Notes: generated by a model not told the origin, from the letters alone. A stretch of 64,000 bases of DNA from Arcobacter sp. FWKO B (GCF_014844135.1 NZ_CP041403.1:1054001-1118000), one strand, 5' to 3'. Shown: positions 8,899-20,757, counted from the stretch's first letter. A program made the numbers and translations.

Positions 8899-10419
8899 AT
8901 GAAAAAAAGTGTACTCTCACTTTATGCAGCTGCAGCTCTTGCAACTGCTTCTTTTGCCGATAGTGGTACTGTAAATAGCGATATTTTAGCCCAACTTGAG
9001 GCACTCAAAGCTCAAATTGCTGCATTAGAAGCAAAAATGGCTGACAACACAAAAGAAATCGAAAAAGTTGACCAAAAACTTACAAGAACTAACAAAAATG
9101 TAAGTGATGTTAAAATCATGGCAGCAAATGACAACATCAAATGGGATGTTGATTTTAGAACTGCATTTGATTCTATCCACTACAAACATGCAAGTGGAAG
9201 AAAATCATCAAATCCTGATTTATTAACAAATAGATTATGGCTTGGTATGGGTTATGCACCAGATGCAAACAACCTATTTAAAGGTAAATTAGCTTACTAT
9301 AAATCATACGGGGATACTGCTAATCACTCACAATCAAATGTAAATCCAGGTAATGCAAACTTTGACTGGGTAACTAATGAAAATGCACTTGATAGCAATA
9401 TAAGGGTAAAAGAGGCTTACTGGCTATATATGAATGACACTCTAATGGGTAATAATGTACCTTGGACTGTAAGTGTAGGAAGAAGACCTAGTACAGATGG
9501 ACTTGGTATCAATCTAAGAGAAAATATGCAAGATAACTCTCCTTTAGCTCATACAGTAAATGTTGAGTTTGATGGACTAAGTGCAAAATTTGACCTTGAT
9601 AAAATCACTGGTGTTCAAGGTATGTGGTGGAAACTATGTACTGGTAGAGGCTTAACTAACGCAAAATCAAGATTCCAAAATGACGGTGCTGATTATGCAT
9701 ATGATGGAAATGAAACAAAAGATATCAATATGTATGGCTTTATTTTCGTACCATGGGACAATGGACAATACTCTGTTAGAACAAACTGGGCAAGAGCTGA
9801 GAATATGATAGGTTATGCAGCAGATGGTGCTGGTGATTATGTTAAAAGTAGTGGAAATTACCAATTCAAAAGCTTTGGTGATATAGATATGGCTACACTT
9901 ATGTTTAGAGCTGATGGTATAGGAACTGATATCAATGAATTTTTGGATGATACAATATTCTTTGCATCTGTTGCACAAAGTAAAACTAGACCAAAAAGCT
10001 CTGGTGTATCTACAGCAGGTGGTATGCTTGGATCTATGGAGAGCAAAACAGGACACTCTACTTGGATAGGTTTAAATATGCCTGATGGTTTTACTGATGA
10101 TGGAAGAATAGGACTAGAGTGGAATAAAGGTAGTAAATACTGGAGAAGTATGACTTATGGTGAAGATACTATGGCTGGTAGTAAAATAGCAGCAAGAGGA
10201 ACAGCATGGGAAGTTTACTATACAAAACCACTTACAAAAGCACTATTTTTTAATGCTAGATATACACATATCAAATATGACTATACTGGAAGCAATGCAT
10301 TCTTTGGAGATGATGGAGCACCTACAGCTATGTCTGTAGTAGAAGCAAATCCTACACCATATGGAGATCCTGTAAAAGAAGCATCTGATTTAAGATTGTC
10401 TATAAGTTATAAGTTCTAA
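8899..10419 (+). CDS. DUF3373-family outer-membrane porin
   Basis: This 506-residue exported protein has a signal peptide ending ASFA (about residue 20), then a short coiled-coil (about 28-62) like the periplasmic stalk of some major porins. The rest is rich in alternating beta strands and ends in a terminal phenylalanine (SISYKF), typical of outer-membrane barrels. Segments such as TNRLWLGMGYAP, VSVGRRPSTDGLG and EAYWLYM match DUF3373, a family common in Campylobacterota. The transported substrate is unknown. The gene stands alone between two terminators and is probably strongly expressed. Confidence 0.85.
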   Translation: MKKSVLSLYAAAALATASFADSGTVNSDILAQLEALKAQIAALEAKMADNTKEIEKVDQKLTRTNKNVSDVKIMAANDNIKWDVDFRTAFDSIHYKHASGRKSSNPDLLTNRLWLGMGYAPDANNLFKGKLAYYKSYGDTANHSQSNVNPGNANFDWVTNENALDSNIRVKEAYWLYMNDTLMGNNVPWTVSVGRRPSTDGLGINLRENMQDNSPLAHTVNVEFDGLSAKFDLDKITGVQGMWWKLCTGRGLTNAKSRFQNDGADYAYDGNETKDINMYGFIFVPWDNGQYSVRTNWARAENMIGYAADGAGDYVKSSGNYQFKSFGDIDMATLMFRADGIGTDINEFLDDTIFFASVAQSKTRPKSSGVSTAGGMLGSMESKTGHSTWIGLNMPDGFTDDGRIGLEWNKGSKYWRSMTYGEDTMAGSKIAARGTAWEVYYTKPLTKALFFNARYTHIKYDYTGSNAFFGDDGAPTAMSVVEANPTPYGDPVKEASDLRLSISYKF

Positions 10420-10441
10420 AAATCAAAAACTTATAAAAAAT

Positions 10442-10467
10442 AAAACCAGCATATAAAGCTGGTTTTA
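10442..10467. terminator. Terminator between convergent porin and glucosaminidase genes
   Basis: The stem AAAACCAGC pairs with GCTGGTTTT around a seven-base loop; T-rich on the plus side and A-rich on the other, so it can serve both convergent genes. Confidence 0.8.
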
Positions 10468-10474
10468 TTTGGGT

Positions 10475-11173
10475 TTAATCGTACTGACTTAAATCGTTTT
10501 CTTTTATCATATATCTTAATTTATCCACATAAACTTGTCCTGTACTAGAATACATCAATAAAGTCCCTGCCAATACATAACCATCTAAATCTTTATTTTC
10601 TTGCCTTAAAGCATACCTTTGCTTTCTAAAATCACTATATGCCCAGCCTATATTTAGATTTAACATATAATTAGCAACTGAATCCTGAATACTCTTAAAT
10701 ACTCTTATTCTATGAGTAGCACCCTCTTCTCTTTGGGCAGGTATTATACCTACACCACTATATGTCCACTGACCAAAAATATTGTTTGCTTCTTTTACAA
10801 ATCTACTTTTCCCCCATCCACTTTCAATAGCACCTTGTGCTAAAGCCAAAGATGGAGGAATAATATCTATTTTTCTTAGATACGACCTCAAATCATAAAG
10901 TCTTGCTATTCTATATTTTTTTTTGAGATATATAAGTCTTTTTATATTTAAAGAGCTAATATTAAAAATACTTTTATAAATAGTATTTTTAATAAATTCT
11001 CGTTCACTTAAGATTTTGTTGTTTTCTTTTTCTATTACTGGAAGCATTATACTTACAAATCTTTTTTTCAATTCATTTGTATTAGTTATTTGGTAGTAGC
11101 TTTGGGGGAAACTAGCCCCAAAAGCTTGCAAAGATAGTATTAAAAATAAAATATAAATTTTTAGTAATCTCAA
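10475..11173 (-). CDS. Bax-like exported glucosaminidase-domain protein
   Basis: The 232-residue protein has an N-terminal signal sequence and a C-terminal glucosaminidase (Flg_new/Bax-type) domain. The domain carries the catalytic-region motif QGAIESGWGKSRF, where the glutamate is the expected general acid, plus NNIFGQW and YMLNLN segments of the family. It probably cuts peptidoglycan glycan strands in the periplasm; Bax itself is poorly characterised. It lies 13 bases after dapF and is likely the last gene of the speE-coaE-dapF run. Confidence 0.85.
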   Translation of the reverse strand: MRLLKIYILFLILSLQAFGASFPQSYYQITNTNELKKRFVSIMLPVIEKENNKILSEREFIKNTIYKSIFNISSLNIKRLIYLKKKYRIARLYDLRSYLRKIDIIPPSLALAQGAIESGWGKSRFVKEANNIFGQWTYSGVGIIPAQREEGATHRIRVFKSIQDSVANYMLNLNIGWAYSDFRKQRYALRQENKDLDGYVLAGTLLMYSSTGQVYVDKLRYMIKENDLSQYD

Positions 11174-11186
11174 AAAATCATACTCC

Positions 11187-11978
11187 TTAAATGTTTACAC
11201 TAAAAAGCTTCTTCACAGGTCCTTTAAAATGTAATATTCCATTTTTCATAGTCATTGTAAGAAGCTCTCCACTTTTTGGATATACTCTAGTTACATCCTG
11301 AACTAAACCAAGATTATAAGCTCTTAAAAAACATGCTGCCATACCTGTACCACATGCTTGAGTTTCTGCTTCTACACCTCTTTCATAAGTTCTAACATAA
11401 AGCTTACCATTTTCTAGCTTTGCAAAGTTTACATTTGAATTATGTTTCTTTCTTAGCTTTCTTGCAATATCAATATTAAACTTATCAAGATCATCAACAA
11501 ATGTTACAAGATGTGGCACACCAGTATCAACCATCCACCACTCATATCCCTCTTCGCTAAAAGGTTCTTTTATTTCAGTAGGTTTTGTAAGTGCGATTTC
11601 AACAATATCATAAGATACATAACACTCAATAATCCCAGCACCAGTTAAAAACTTTATGCTATTTTTTGAAAGTCCATTATTATATGCATAAAGAGCACAT
11701 GCTCTTGCACCATTACCACACATAGCTGCTGTACTTCCATCGCTATTATAAAAAAGCCATTCAAAATCAACATTTTTTATATCAACTTTTTTATCACCCT
11801 CTTTTGTCTCAGGGAACTTAGTATCTGGAAAAATTGGAACAAGTACTATTAAACCATCTGCACCAATACCATTGTATCTATCACAATATTTCTTTGCCAA
11901 CTCACTATAATCTTTTTTGATAAATGTGTGAAATATCAAAAAATCATTGCCACTTGCACTATATTTTTGTAATGTCAT
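11187..11978 (-). CDS. dapF: Diaminopimelate epimerase
   Basis: DapF interconverts LL- and meso-diaminopimelate for lysine and peptidoglycan synthesis using two cysteines and no cofactor. Both active-site motifs are present: MCGNGARACA in the N-terminal half and ACGTGMAAC in the C-terminal half. The N-terminus (YSASGNDFLIF) is also typical. Length (263) is normal for the phylum. Its start overlaps the end of coaE by 20 bases. Confidence 0.96.
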   Translation of the reverse strand: MTLQKYSASGNDFLIFHTFIKKDYSELAKKYCDRYNGIGADGLIVLVPIFPDTKFPETKEGDKKVDIKNVDFEWLFYNSDGSTAAMCGNGARACALYAYNNGLSKNSIKFLTGAGIIECYVSYDIVEIALTKPTEIKEPFSEEGYEWWMVDTGVPHLVTFVDDLDKFNIDIARKLRKKHNSNVNFAKLENGKLYVRTYERGVEAETQACGTGMAACFLRAYNLGLVQDVTRVYPKSGELLTMTMKNGILHFKGPVKKLFSVNI

Positions 11979-12558
11979 GTATTACTCTCTCTACTTCTTT
12001 TTGTAAATGTTTGAGGTCTTGAGTATTGTCTATAACAAAAGTTGCCAAAGCTTTTTTGTCATCAATATTCATTTGTGATTTTATCCTTTTTTTGGCTTCA
12101 ATGTCACTTAAACCATCTCTTTGAATAATTCTTTGGAGTTGAAGTTCAGGTGTAGCATATACTACAATTGATTTTTTAATATCATAATTTTTAGTTTCAA
12201 AAAACAAAGGAATATCAATCAAATAAGGCTTTTGTGCTTTTTCAAAGATTTCAGCCTTTTTTATAATCGCCTTTTTGATAAGAGGATGCAAAAAGTTTTC
12301 AAGCTTTTTCCTCTCTTCATCATTGCTAAATATCAAACTACCAAGTTTTTTTCTATCTATTGTCCCATCTTGATTTATATATTCTTCTCCAAAAGTAACT
12401 TTAACAAAATCGATATTTTGACTAAGAATTTCTCTTGATAACTCATCAGCATCAATAATCAAAAAGCCATACAACATAAAAAATTTGCTAACAGTACTTT
12501 TGCCTGTACCAATGCCCCCTGTTAGAGCTATTGCATATTTGAAATTATCTTCTTGCAA
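11959..12558 (-). CDS. coaE: Dephospho-CoA kinase
   Basis: CoaE phosphorylates the 3'-hydroxyl of dephospho-CoA in the last step of coenzyme A synthesis. The P-loop GGIGTGKST, the DADEL segment after strand 3, the DIPLFFE motif and the LQRIIQRDGLS lid segment are all visible. An ATG at 12618 would add about 20 residues and overlap speE by 74 bases. I prefer a TTG at 12558, preceded by AAAGGA about ten bases upstream, which gives 199 residues, the normal length, and only a 14-base overlap. Confidence 0.9.
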   Translation of the reverse strand: MQEDNFKYAIALTGGIGTGKSTVSKFFMLYGFLIIDADELSREILSQNIDFVKVTFGEEYINQDGTIDRKKLGSLIFSNDEERKKLENFLHPLIKKAIIKKAEIFEKAQKPYLIDIPLFFETKNYDIKKSIVVYATPELQLQRIIQRDGLSDIEAKKRIKSQMNIDDKKALATFVIDNTQDLKHLQKEVERVIHDITKI

Positions 12559-13093
12559 TGTTTGTAAGTCCTTTGTGAATATATGTTGGATATGTGAAAC
12601 TACATTTGTGAAAATCACTATTATAATATTTCATTCCATCTAGTAAATCTGACCTTTGTAAAATAACATCACTTACAGGATGATATTTTTTTGATGCACA
12701 TATTGCTGTCATTCCACAAAAACTATATGGCATTGCTATCCAAAAACTCTCTCCTAAAAGTGTTAAATCATTTTTTAATTGTGCTTCATTCTCATCAAAA
12801 TTTACGCTTAATGTTGTAAACAATCCCTTGTCATTTAGTATTTTATTAAGATGTGCAACAAAAAAAGCATCAATAGTATTTCCAAGATTTATCACAACAT
12901 CTACATCATTTACACCACATTTTTCTATATTTTCATAAAAAGTTGCTTCAATTTTTTGAGAATTTAATATATTTTTTAAGTTCTCGCTTGCTTTTCCTAT
13001 AACTACTACTTTCTTTGGATTATAGTGACTACATAACGGTACTAGTGATATCATTTCATCAAATGCGATATTCTTGAGAGTTTCATTTATCAT
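12545..13093 (-). CDS. Short spermidine-synthase-like protein
   Basis: This resembles SpeE of Campylobacterota, which sits next to coaE in Helicobacter. It retains a Rossmann-like core (KKVVVIGKAS, VDVVINLG) and the C-terminal PYSFCGMTAICASKKYHP region. At 182 residues from the ATG at 13093 it lacks much of the N-terminal domain of full-length spermidine synthases (about 260). That start has AAAGGT seven bases upstream; the in-frame ATG at 13135 has no better site. Whether it still makes spermidine is uncertain. Confidence 0.7.
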   Translation of the reverse strand: MINETLKNIAFDEMISLVPLCSHYNPKKVVVIGKASENLKNILNSQKIEATFYENIEKCGVNDVDVVINLGNTIDAFFVAHLNKILNDKGLFTTLSVNFDENEAQLKNDLTLLGESFWIAMPYSFCGMTAICASKKYHPVSDVILQRSDLLDGMKYYNSDFHKCSFTYPTYIHKGLTNIARR

Positions 13094-13163
13094 TGTATTT
13101 ACCTTTAAATAAAAAAGTTTTGGGTATAATATCAAAAAAAGTTTAAAATTAAAGGATAGAAAA

Positions 13164-13361
13164 ATGTGTGGAGAAAAATTACAGCGATTTTTAATGGCAT
13201 TTGTACTATTAGTAGCATTTTATTTTATGAGTATAGGTTCAATTGTAGGTGTAGTATTACAATTTTTTGTTATAGGGATGATTCTTGTATGGGCAATAAC
13301 AGACTTTTGTCCATCAATTTGGTTTTTTAACAAATTCTTTGGCAAATGTGAGAAAAAATAG
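13164..13361 (+). CDS. Small DUF2892-like inner-membrane protein
   Basis: The 65-residue protein has two hydrophobic helices (about 10-28 and 30-47) separated by a short turn, then a cysteine-containing tail (CPSIWFFNKFFGKCEKK). This fits the YgaP-type transmembrane unit of DUF2892, often associated with rhodaneses or found alone. The ATG follows AAAGGAT. It is only two bases from purM and probably co-transcribed. Function unknown. Confidence 0.75.
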   Translation: MCGEKLQRFLMAFVLLVAFYFMSIGSIVGVVLQFFVIGMILVWAITDFCPSIWFFNKFFGKCEKK

Positions 13362-13363
13362 TT

Positions 13364-14359
13364 ATGAGCACAGTTAGCTATAAAGAAAGTGGCGTTGATA
13401 TAGATGCTGGTAATAGTTTTGTAGAGAACATCAAACCTTTTGTAAAAGCTACAAGAATTCCTGGTGTTTTAGGTGGAATTGGTTCTTTTGCTGGTGCATT
13501 TGAACTTCCAACTGGTTACAAAGAGCCTGTAATACTGGCTGGAACTGATGGTGTTGGTACAAAACTAAAACTAGCAATTGATAGTGATAGATTTGATACA
13601 GTTGGTATTGATCTTGTTGCTATGTGTTCAAATGATTTGATCTGTAACTTTGGGACACCTTTATTTTTCTTAGACTACTATGCAACTGGTAAACTTGAAG
13701 TTGACGAGGCTACACAAGTAGTAAAAGGGATTGCTGAAGGTTGTATTAGAAGTGAGTGTGCACTAATTGGTGGAGAGACTGCCGAAATGCCAGGAATGTA
13801 CCATGAGGGTGATTTTGACTTAGCTGGATTTTGTGTAGGGATTGCTGAAAAAAGCGAACTAGACCGTACTAGCAAAGTAAAAACAGGTGATGTTTTAGTT
13901 GCACTTCCAAGTTCAGGTATTCATTCAAACGGTTTTTCACTAGTAAGAAAAGTATTGTTTGAAAAAATGGGCAAAAAATTTGATGATGAATTTGAAGGCA
14001 AAAAATTAATAGATGTACTTTTAGAGCCAACAAGAATTTATGTAAAAGAATTTAAACAAAACAAACATATTATAAATGCTCTTGCACATATTACTGGTGG
14101 TGGTATAGTTGAAAACTTACCAAGAGTTCTTCCAGAGGGACTAAAAGCAGTAGTGCAAAAAGACAGTATTAGAGTTTTACCAATATTTAAACTAATAGGT
14201 ACTATGGTTGAAGAGACTGAAATGTACAGAGCATTTAATATGGGTGTAGGGATGATTTTAGTAGTAAATCCTGAAAATGTAGATGAAATTTTAGCTGCAA
14301 CAGATGGTTATGTAATAGGACATCTTGAAGCTGGTGAGAAAAAAGTGGAGATGATATAA
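13364..14359 (+). CDS. purM: Phosphoribosylformylglycinamidine cyclo-ligase (AIR synthetase)
   Basis: PurM closes FGAM to AIR with ATP in de novo purine synthesis. The N-terminal YKESGVDIDAGN segment is the family's opening motif. GTDGVGTKLKLA, VDLVAMCSNDL, GGETAEMPGMY and AHITGGGIVENLPRVLP are conserved nucleotide and substrate segments. Length (331) is normal. It follows the small membrane protein gene by two bases. Confidence 0.97.
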   Translation: MSTVSYKESGVDIDAGNSFVENIKPFVKATRIPGVLGGIGSFAGAFELPTGYKEPVILAGTDGVGTKLKLAIDSDRFDTVGIDLVAMCSNDLICNFGTPLFFLDYYATGKLEVDEATQVVKGIAEGCIRSECALIGGETAEMPGMYHEGDFDLAGFCVGIAEKSELDRTSKVKTGDVLVALPSSGIHSNGFSLVRKVLFEKMGKKFDDEFEGKKLIDVLLEPTRIYVKEFKQNKHIINALAHITGGGIVENLPRVLPEGLKAVVQKDSIRVLPIFKLIGTMVEETEMYRAFNMGVGMILVVNPENVDEILAATDGYVIGHLEAGEKKVEMI

Positions 14360-14378
14360 GTAGTAATTAGTTATTTGG

Positions 14379-14421
14379 TATATTGGCTATTAGTAAGAAA
14401 AGCTTACTAGCCAATATATTA
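14379..14421. other. Long imperfect hairpin downstream of purM
   Basis: TATATTGGCTA(TT)AGTAAG pairs with CTTACTAGCCAATATA around a short loop. No clean T-run follows, so it may be a weak terminator or an mRNA 3'-end stabiliser. It lies 20 bases after the purM stop and 23 bases before the next start. Confidence 0.55.
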
Positions 14422-14443
14422 TATTGTAACTCAAGGAAAATAA

Positions 14444-15112
14444 ATGAAAAAACTTATTTTAACTTCAGCGTTGATTGCTATAAGTGCAAGTGCAACTGTG
14501 ATTGTTGATGAAATACAAGCATCCAAATCTGTATATCCTGATATTATGGTAACTTCTTTTAGTGTAACAAAAAAATCAAAAACTCCAAATGAGATATTGG
14601 CTTCTTTTAGAAATATTCATGAACATATCCAATATGAAAAAACAAAAGCTATCAAATGTGAAGGTGGACAACACTATATTACACCAGAATATAGCTATGA
14701 TAAAGGCATCAGAACACAACTAGGATACAGTGGGAGTGTCAGTTATAGATGTGAGTTTAAAAAAATAGATGCATTTAATGATATTATCAATTTTAAACTA
14801 AAAACTGATGAAGCAATATCTCTAAATCCTATAAATTGGGAAGTGTCCAATACTCAAAATGATAAAATTCAAGTTGAGCTAGAAAATGAGATTTATCAAA
14901 AAACATTCCAAAAACAACAAAATCTATCAAATATATTTAATAAAGCTTGTATTATAAAAGAGATCAACTTTGTAACAAATATTGACTTACAACCAATGCC
15001 AAGAATGATGACATCCAAAATGGCAAGTAGCGATATGATGGAGAGTTTTGAACCAACAAAAGATGAGCAAACTATAACCAAAAAAGCTTATGTGGCTATT
15101 GAGTGTAAGTGA
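14444..15112 (+). CDS. Exported SIMPL/DUF541-like protein
   Basis: The 222-residue protein has a signal peptide (MKKLILTSALIAISASA) and a SIMPL/DUF541-like body: repeated short strands, a Y/C-rich GYSGSVSYRCEF segment, and a central helix with INPINWEVSN-like text. Four cysteines could form disulfides in the periplasm. SIMPL proteins have no settled biochemical role. The assignment is moderate. It is preceded by a ribosome site (AAGGAAA). Confidence 0.55.
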   Translation: MKKLILTSALIAISASATVIVDEIQASKSVYPDIMVTSFSVTKKSKTPNEILASFRNIHEHIQYEKTKAIKCEGGQHYITPEYSYDKGIRTQLGYSGSVSYRCEFKKIDAFNDIINFKLKTDEAISLNPINWEVSNTQNDKIQVELENEIYQKTFQKQQNLSNIFNKACIIKEINFVTNIDLQPMPRMMTSKMASSDMMESFEPTKDEQTITKKAYVAIECK

Positions 15113-15143
15113 TTTAGTTTGTAGATGGTAGGTGCTAGAAAAG

Positions 15144-15220
15144 GACAAGCCCAGTCTTGTGTTTGCACTCTCTTTGAGAAAGACTCGGGTTCCAATCCCT
15201 TCATCCTTCATCCTTAACTC
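15144..15220. repeat. Small palindromic intergenic repeat (copy 2) with heptamer tail reaching into lspA
   Basis: GACAAGCCCAG and a stem CCCAGTCTT/AAGACTCGGG (one bulged base) around a 20-base loop are followed by GTTCCAAT and two TTCATCC heptamers (15200-15213) plus a degenerate third. It matches copy 1 at 3358-3404 in order and flanking words. The heptamers encode the last residues and stop codon of lspA. Confidence 0.6.
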
Positions 15221-15644
15221 TAAAATGTATCCAAAAAATCCAAGCTACTGCTACATTTATCATAACATCTGCTAGGTTGAATATAGCAAATTCAAAACCA
15301 CAATGCCAGTACACATAATCAACTACACCAATATGAATAAATCTATCAAATATATTGCTTATTCCTGAAGCAAATATCAAAGCAATTGGATATAAATAAG
15401 TTACTAGTGTTTGTCTATCTTTATACAAATAGATAGAAATTCCCACCAATAAAAGTATTTGTATATACTTTAAGTACTCACCTAAAAATGCAAACATAGA
15501 AAAAGCTACACCTGTATTATAAGCAAGGACAAAAGAGATACATTTGCTTTCAAAATTTAAACCATTTACAAAAAGATATTTTATAAATTGATCAACAACT
15601 ATTACAGTTGCAAAAATTATCAACGCTTTTAGTTTTGAACTCAT
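15201..15644 (-). CDS. lspA: Lipoprotein signal peptidase (signal peptidase II)
   Basis: LspA cleaves signal peptides from prolipoproteins at the lipobox in the inner membrane. Four hydrophobic segments are visible. The catalytic aspartates lie in SNIFDRF and in FNLADVMINV, with VVDY and FAIFN nearby, as in the family. Length (147) is slightly short. Its last codons (KDEG and stop) are made of the GGATGAA heptamer repeat, so the C-terminal tail has been reshaped by that repeat. It follows glmM by six bases. Confidence 0.95.
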   Translation of the reverse strand: MSSKLKALIIFATVIVVDQFIKYLFVNGLNFESKCISFVLAYNTGVAFSMFAFLGEYLKYIQILLLVGISIYLYKDRQTLVTYLYPIALIFASGISNIFDRFIHIGVVDYVYWHCGFEFAIFNLADVMINVAVAWIFWIHFRVKDEG

Positions 15645-15650
15645 ATATGA

Positions 15651-16988
15651 TTAACCAAGAGTTTTTCTAAAAAACGATGTTAAATCTTCTATTGCATTAT
15701 CTACATCTTTTTGATTTTTACCCTCAACTAAGATTCTGAGTTTGTTTTCAGTACCAGAATATCTTATCAAATCTCTAAGCCCTTTTTTTCTTAACTCATC
15801 TAATTTTTCATCTAGACCTTTTATTTCACTTAGTGGGATTTTTTGTTCAACTTTAAGATTCTTTAATACTTGTGGATATAATTTAAAAGGATTTAATACT
15901 GAACTTGCTTTTTTGCCACTTTTTATCATCATTGCAAGTACTTGTAAAGCAGATGCCAGTCCATCTCCTGTTTTTGCCACATCACTAAAAATTATATGCC
16001 CACTTTGCTCTCCACCAAAATTAACACCCTCTTTTTTCATAATATCAAGTACATACTTATCACCAACATCAGCACGGTAAAGTTTAATTCCATGGGATTT
16101 TAAATAATCTTCCAAAGCTTGGTTACTCATAACTGTAGCTACACAACCATCACCTTTTAGAAGTTTTTCACCTTTTAAGTAAACACTTAGTGCTCCAATT
16201 AATTTATCTCCATCAACAACATTTCCTTTTTCATCAACAACTACAAGTCTATCTGCATCACCATCAAGTGCAATACCAATATCTGCACGATATTCATGAA
16301 CTATTTTTGATAATTTATTAGGATGAAGAGCTCCACATTCATCATTGATATTGTACCCATTTGGTGTATTGTTTAATGTAATTACTTCAGCACCAAGTTC
16401 TTGTAAGATAGTTGGTGCAACTTTATATGCAGCACCATTTGCACAATCAAGAACTATTCTAAGACTATTTAGACTTAACTCTTTTGGAAAAGTACTTTTT
16501 ATATGTACAATATATCTTCCTATTACATCATCAATTCTTTTTGACGACCCGATATCTAAACCAGTACATTGAGATGACTTAATGATTTCATCATCGAAAT
16601 ATATTTCTTCAATTGCTTTTTCACAACTATTTTGAAGTTTGTCACCAAGATGATTGAAAAACTTTACACCATTATCTTCAAAAGGGTTATGTGAAGCACT
16701 AAGCATAATTCCAGCATCACATCTCATACTTTCTGTCAAAAATGCAATAGCAGGAGTAGGCATAGGTCCTATTTGAATCACATTGTATCCAACGGCAGTC
16801 AAACCACTTACAAGTGCATTTTCTATCATATAACCACTTCTTCTGGTATCTTTTCCAAGTAAAATTTTGTTTGTAGTTGAATGTTTTCTAAAATAAATAC
16901 CAGCAGCCATAGCAAGTCTAAGGGCAACTTCAGCACTTAAGAACTCCCCTGCTTTGCCTCTTACGCCATCTGTACCAAATAGTTTCAT
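15651..16988 (-). CDS. glmM: Phosphoglucosamine mutase
   Basis: GlmM converts glucosamine-6-phosphate to glucosamine-1-phosphate for UDP-GlcNAc synthesis, the precursor of peptidoglycan and pseudaminic acid. The phosphoserine loop SASHNP (S99), the metal-binding DGDADR, the sugar-binding GGEQSGH and the C-terminal [11 protein letters not shown] phosphate site are all present. Length is 445. The lspA gene follows directly. GlmU, the next enzyme, lies at the far end of the window. Confidence 0.97.
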   Translation of the reverse strand: MKLFGTDGVRGKAGEFLSAEVALRLAMAAGIYFRKHSTTNKILLGKDTRRSGYMIENALVSGLTAVGYNVIQIGPMPTPAIAFLTESMRCDAGIMLSASHNPFEDNGVKFFNHLGDKLQNSCEKAIEEIYFDDEIIKSSQCTGLDIGSSKRIDDVIGRYIVHIKSTFPKELSLNSLRIVLDCANGAAYKVAPTILQELGAEVITLNNTPNGYNINDECGALHPNKLSKIVHEYRADIGIALDGDADRLVVVDEKGNVVDGDKLIGALSVYLKGEKLLKGDGCVATVMSNQALEDYLKSHGIKLYRADVGDKYVLDIMKKEGVNFGGEQSGHIIFSDVAKTGDGLASALQVLAMMIKSGKKASSVLNPFKLYPQVLKNLKVEQKIPLSEIKGLDEKLDELRKKGLRDLIRYSGTENKLRILVEGKNQKDVDNAIEDLTSFFRKTLG

Positions 16989-17086
16989 AATAACCTCTTA
17001 TTTTGTAAAATTTTTGTTTAACCTAACTTTAATATATATTTTTGTAGTATTCTATCCTTAAAAAATTTATAAAGAGGTTAAATATA

Positions 17087-17347
17087 ATGGCAAACCATAA
17101 ATCTGCTGCAAAAAGAGCAAAGCAAACGATAGTAAAAACAGAAAGAAATAGATTCTATAAAACAAGAATCAAGAATATTACTAGAAGTGTTTTAGAAGCT
17201 GTTGACGCAAATGACAAAGAAAAAGCTACTGAAAACATGAAAACTGCGAACAAATACTTCCACCACTGTGTAAGTAAAGGTATTCTAAAAAAAGGTACAG
17301 CAGCTAGAAAAGTAGGAAGATTACAATTAAGAGTAAACGCACTTTAA
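17087..17347 (+). CDS. rpsT: 30S ribosomal protein S20
   Basis: S20 binds 16S rRNA in the body of the small subunit. The 86-residue, lysine-rich sequence opens [13 protein letters not shown] and contains the helical [26 protein letters not shown] segment typical of the family. It is divergently placed from glmM across a 98-bp gap, which should contain both promoters, and has a clear ribosome site (AGAGG). prfA follows 72 bases downstream. Confidence 0.97.
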   Translation: MANHKSAAKRAKQTIVKTERNRFYKTRIKNITRSVLEAVDANDKEKATENMKTANKYFHHCVSKGILKKGTAARKVGRLQLRVNAL

Positions 17348-17419
17348 TAGTGTAATCTCCCTTTTTAGGTAGACTTTCTTCTCGACAATCCTTGAACTAA
17401 TAAAATAGGTAAATAATTA

Positions 17420-18484
17420 ATGCACAAAAAACTTCAACCGTTTATAGATAGATACAATGAGATAAATGAGCTTTTAATGGCTCCTGACATCACAAATGAT
17501 ATCAAAAAAATGACTGCACTCTCAAAAGAGCAATCTTCTCTTGCAGATATTGTATCTAAGGCAAAAGAATACATAAAAACTATAGACGATATTGAAGAAA
17601 ATAAAGCATTGCTTGAAGATAAAGAATTAGGTGATCTTGCTAAAGAGGAACTCAAAGTATTAGAGCCAAGAAAAGAAGAGCTCGAAGAAGAGATAAAAAT
17701 CTTACTTTTACCAACTGACCCAAATGATGACAAGAATATTTACCTTGAGCTTCGTGCAGGAACTGGTGGAGATGAAGCTGCAATATTTGTAGGAAATCTT
17801 TTTAGAGCTTATGTACGATATGCCGAGGTTAAAAACTGGAAAGTTGAGCTTATTAGCTCAAGTGATAGTGACGCTGGTGGGTACAAAGAGATAGTCGCTT
17901 TATTTAGAGGTGAAAAAGTTTATAGCCGTCTTAAATATGAAGGTGGTACTCATAGAGTTCAAAGAGTTCCTGCTACAGAGTCTCAAGGAAGAGTCCATAC
18001 ATCAGCTATAACAGTTGCTGTTATGCCTGAAGTTGATGATGTGGATATTCAAATCAACCCAAATGATTTAAAAATTGATGTTATGAGAAGTAGTGGTTGT
18101 GGTGGACAAAGTGTAAATACAACTGATAGTGCGGTAAGAATTACCCATATACCTACTGGTATCGTTGTAACAAACCAAGATCAAAAATCACAACACAAAA
18201 ACAAAGAAAAAGCTATGAATGTTCTAAAAGCAAGACTTTATGAACTTGAAATGCAAGAACAAATAGAAAAAGAAGGGGCTGATAGAAAAGCCCAAGTTGG
18301 TACAGGGGATAGAAGCGGAAGAATCAGAACATACAATTACCCACAAAACAGAGTTACTGATCATAGAATAAATTTAACCCTTTATAGACTAGAACAACTT
18401 ATGAATGATGGTGTATTTGATGAGCTAATAGATCCTCTTATTGCTGATCATCAAGCAAGACTAATAGAAGCTAACGGTCTTTAA
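17420..18484 (+). CDS. prfA: Peptide chain release factor 1
   Basis: RF1 releases the peptide at UAA and UAG. The GGQ motif lies in [20 protein letters not shown] and the codon-recognition tripeptide region is in [12 protein letters not shown], about where PxT-type motifs lie. The N-terminal helical domain and C-terminal KAR...E...Q segments match the family at 354 residues. rpsT-prfA adjacency is conserved in Campylobacterota. Confidence 0.97.
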   Translation: MHKKLQPFIDRYNEINELLMAPDITNDIKKMTALSKEQSSLADIVSKAKEYIKTIDDIEENKALLEDKELGDLAKEELKVLEPRKEELEEEIKILLLPTDPNDDKNIYLELRAGTGGDEAAIFVGNLFRAYVRYAEVKNWKVELISSSDSDAGGYKEIVALFRGEKVYSRLKYEGGTHRVQRVPATESQGRVHTSAITVAVMPEVDDVDIQINPNDLKIDVMRSSGCGGQSVNTTDSAVRITHIPTGIVVTNQDQKSQHKNKEKAMNVLKARLYELEMQEQIEKEGADRKAQVGTGDRSGRIRTYNYPQNRVTDHRINLTLYRLEQLMNDGVFDELIDPLIADHQARLIEANGL

Positions 18485-18489
18485 ACAAT

Positions 18490-18517
18490 AAGGTAAAACA
18501 CTTTGTTTTTACCTTTT
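18490..18517 (+). terminator. Intrinsic terminator after prfA
   Basis: AAGGTAAAAC pairs with GTTTTTACCTT (one bulge) and is followed by T residues, starting six bases after the prfA stop. It separates prfA from the pse operon. Confidence 0.8.
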
Positions 18518-18630
18518 TCTTCGTAATCTTACTTCATAATAAAAAAAATTAATCTTTTAATATTATTTTAATTGTTCTCTTACGACATTTATGCTACCAT
18601 TATTAACAAATGTATAAATCAAATAAATGA

Positions 18631-20757
<2,127 letters not shown>

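Noticed and set aside
9667-10056. Minus-strand ORF opposite the porin gene
   Set aside because: It lies fully inside a convincing porin gene and its translation is low-complexity with many C, S and I residues, as expected of an antisense shadow.
15144-15200. Possible tRNA: GGGTTCCAATCCC looks like a T-arm
   Set aside because: The T-loop word should be TTCRA, there is no acceptor stem, D-arm or anticodon arm, and the same flanking words recur at 3358, so it is a repeat element.
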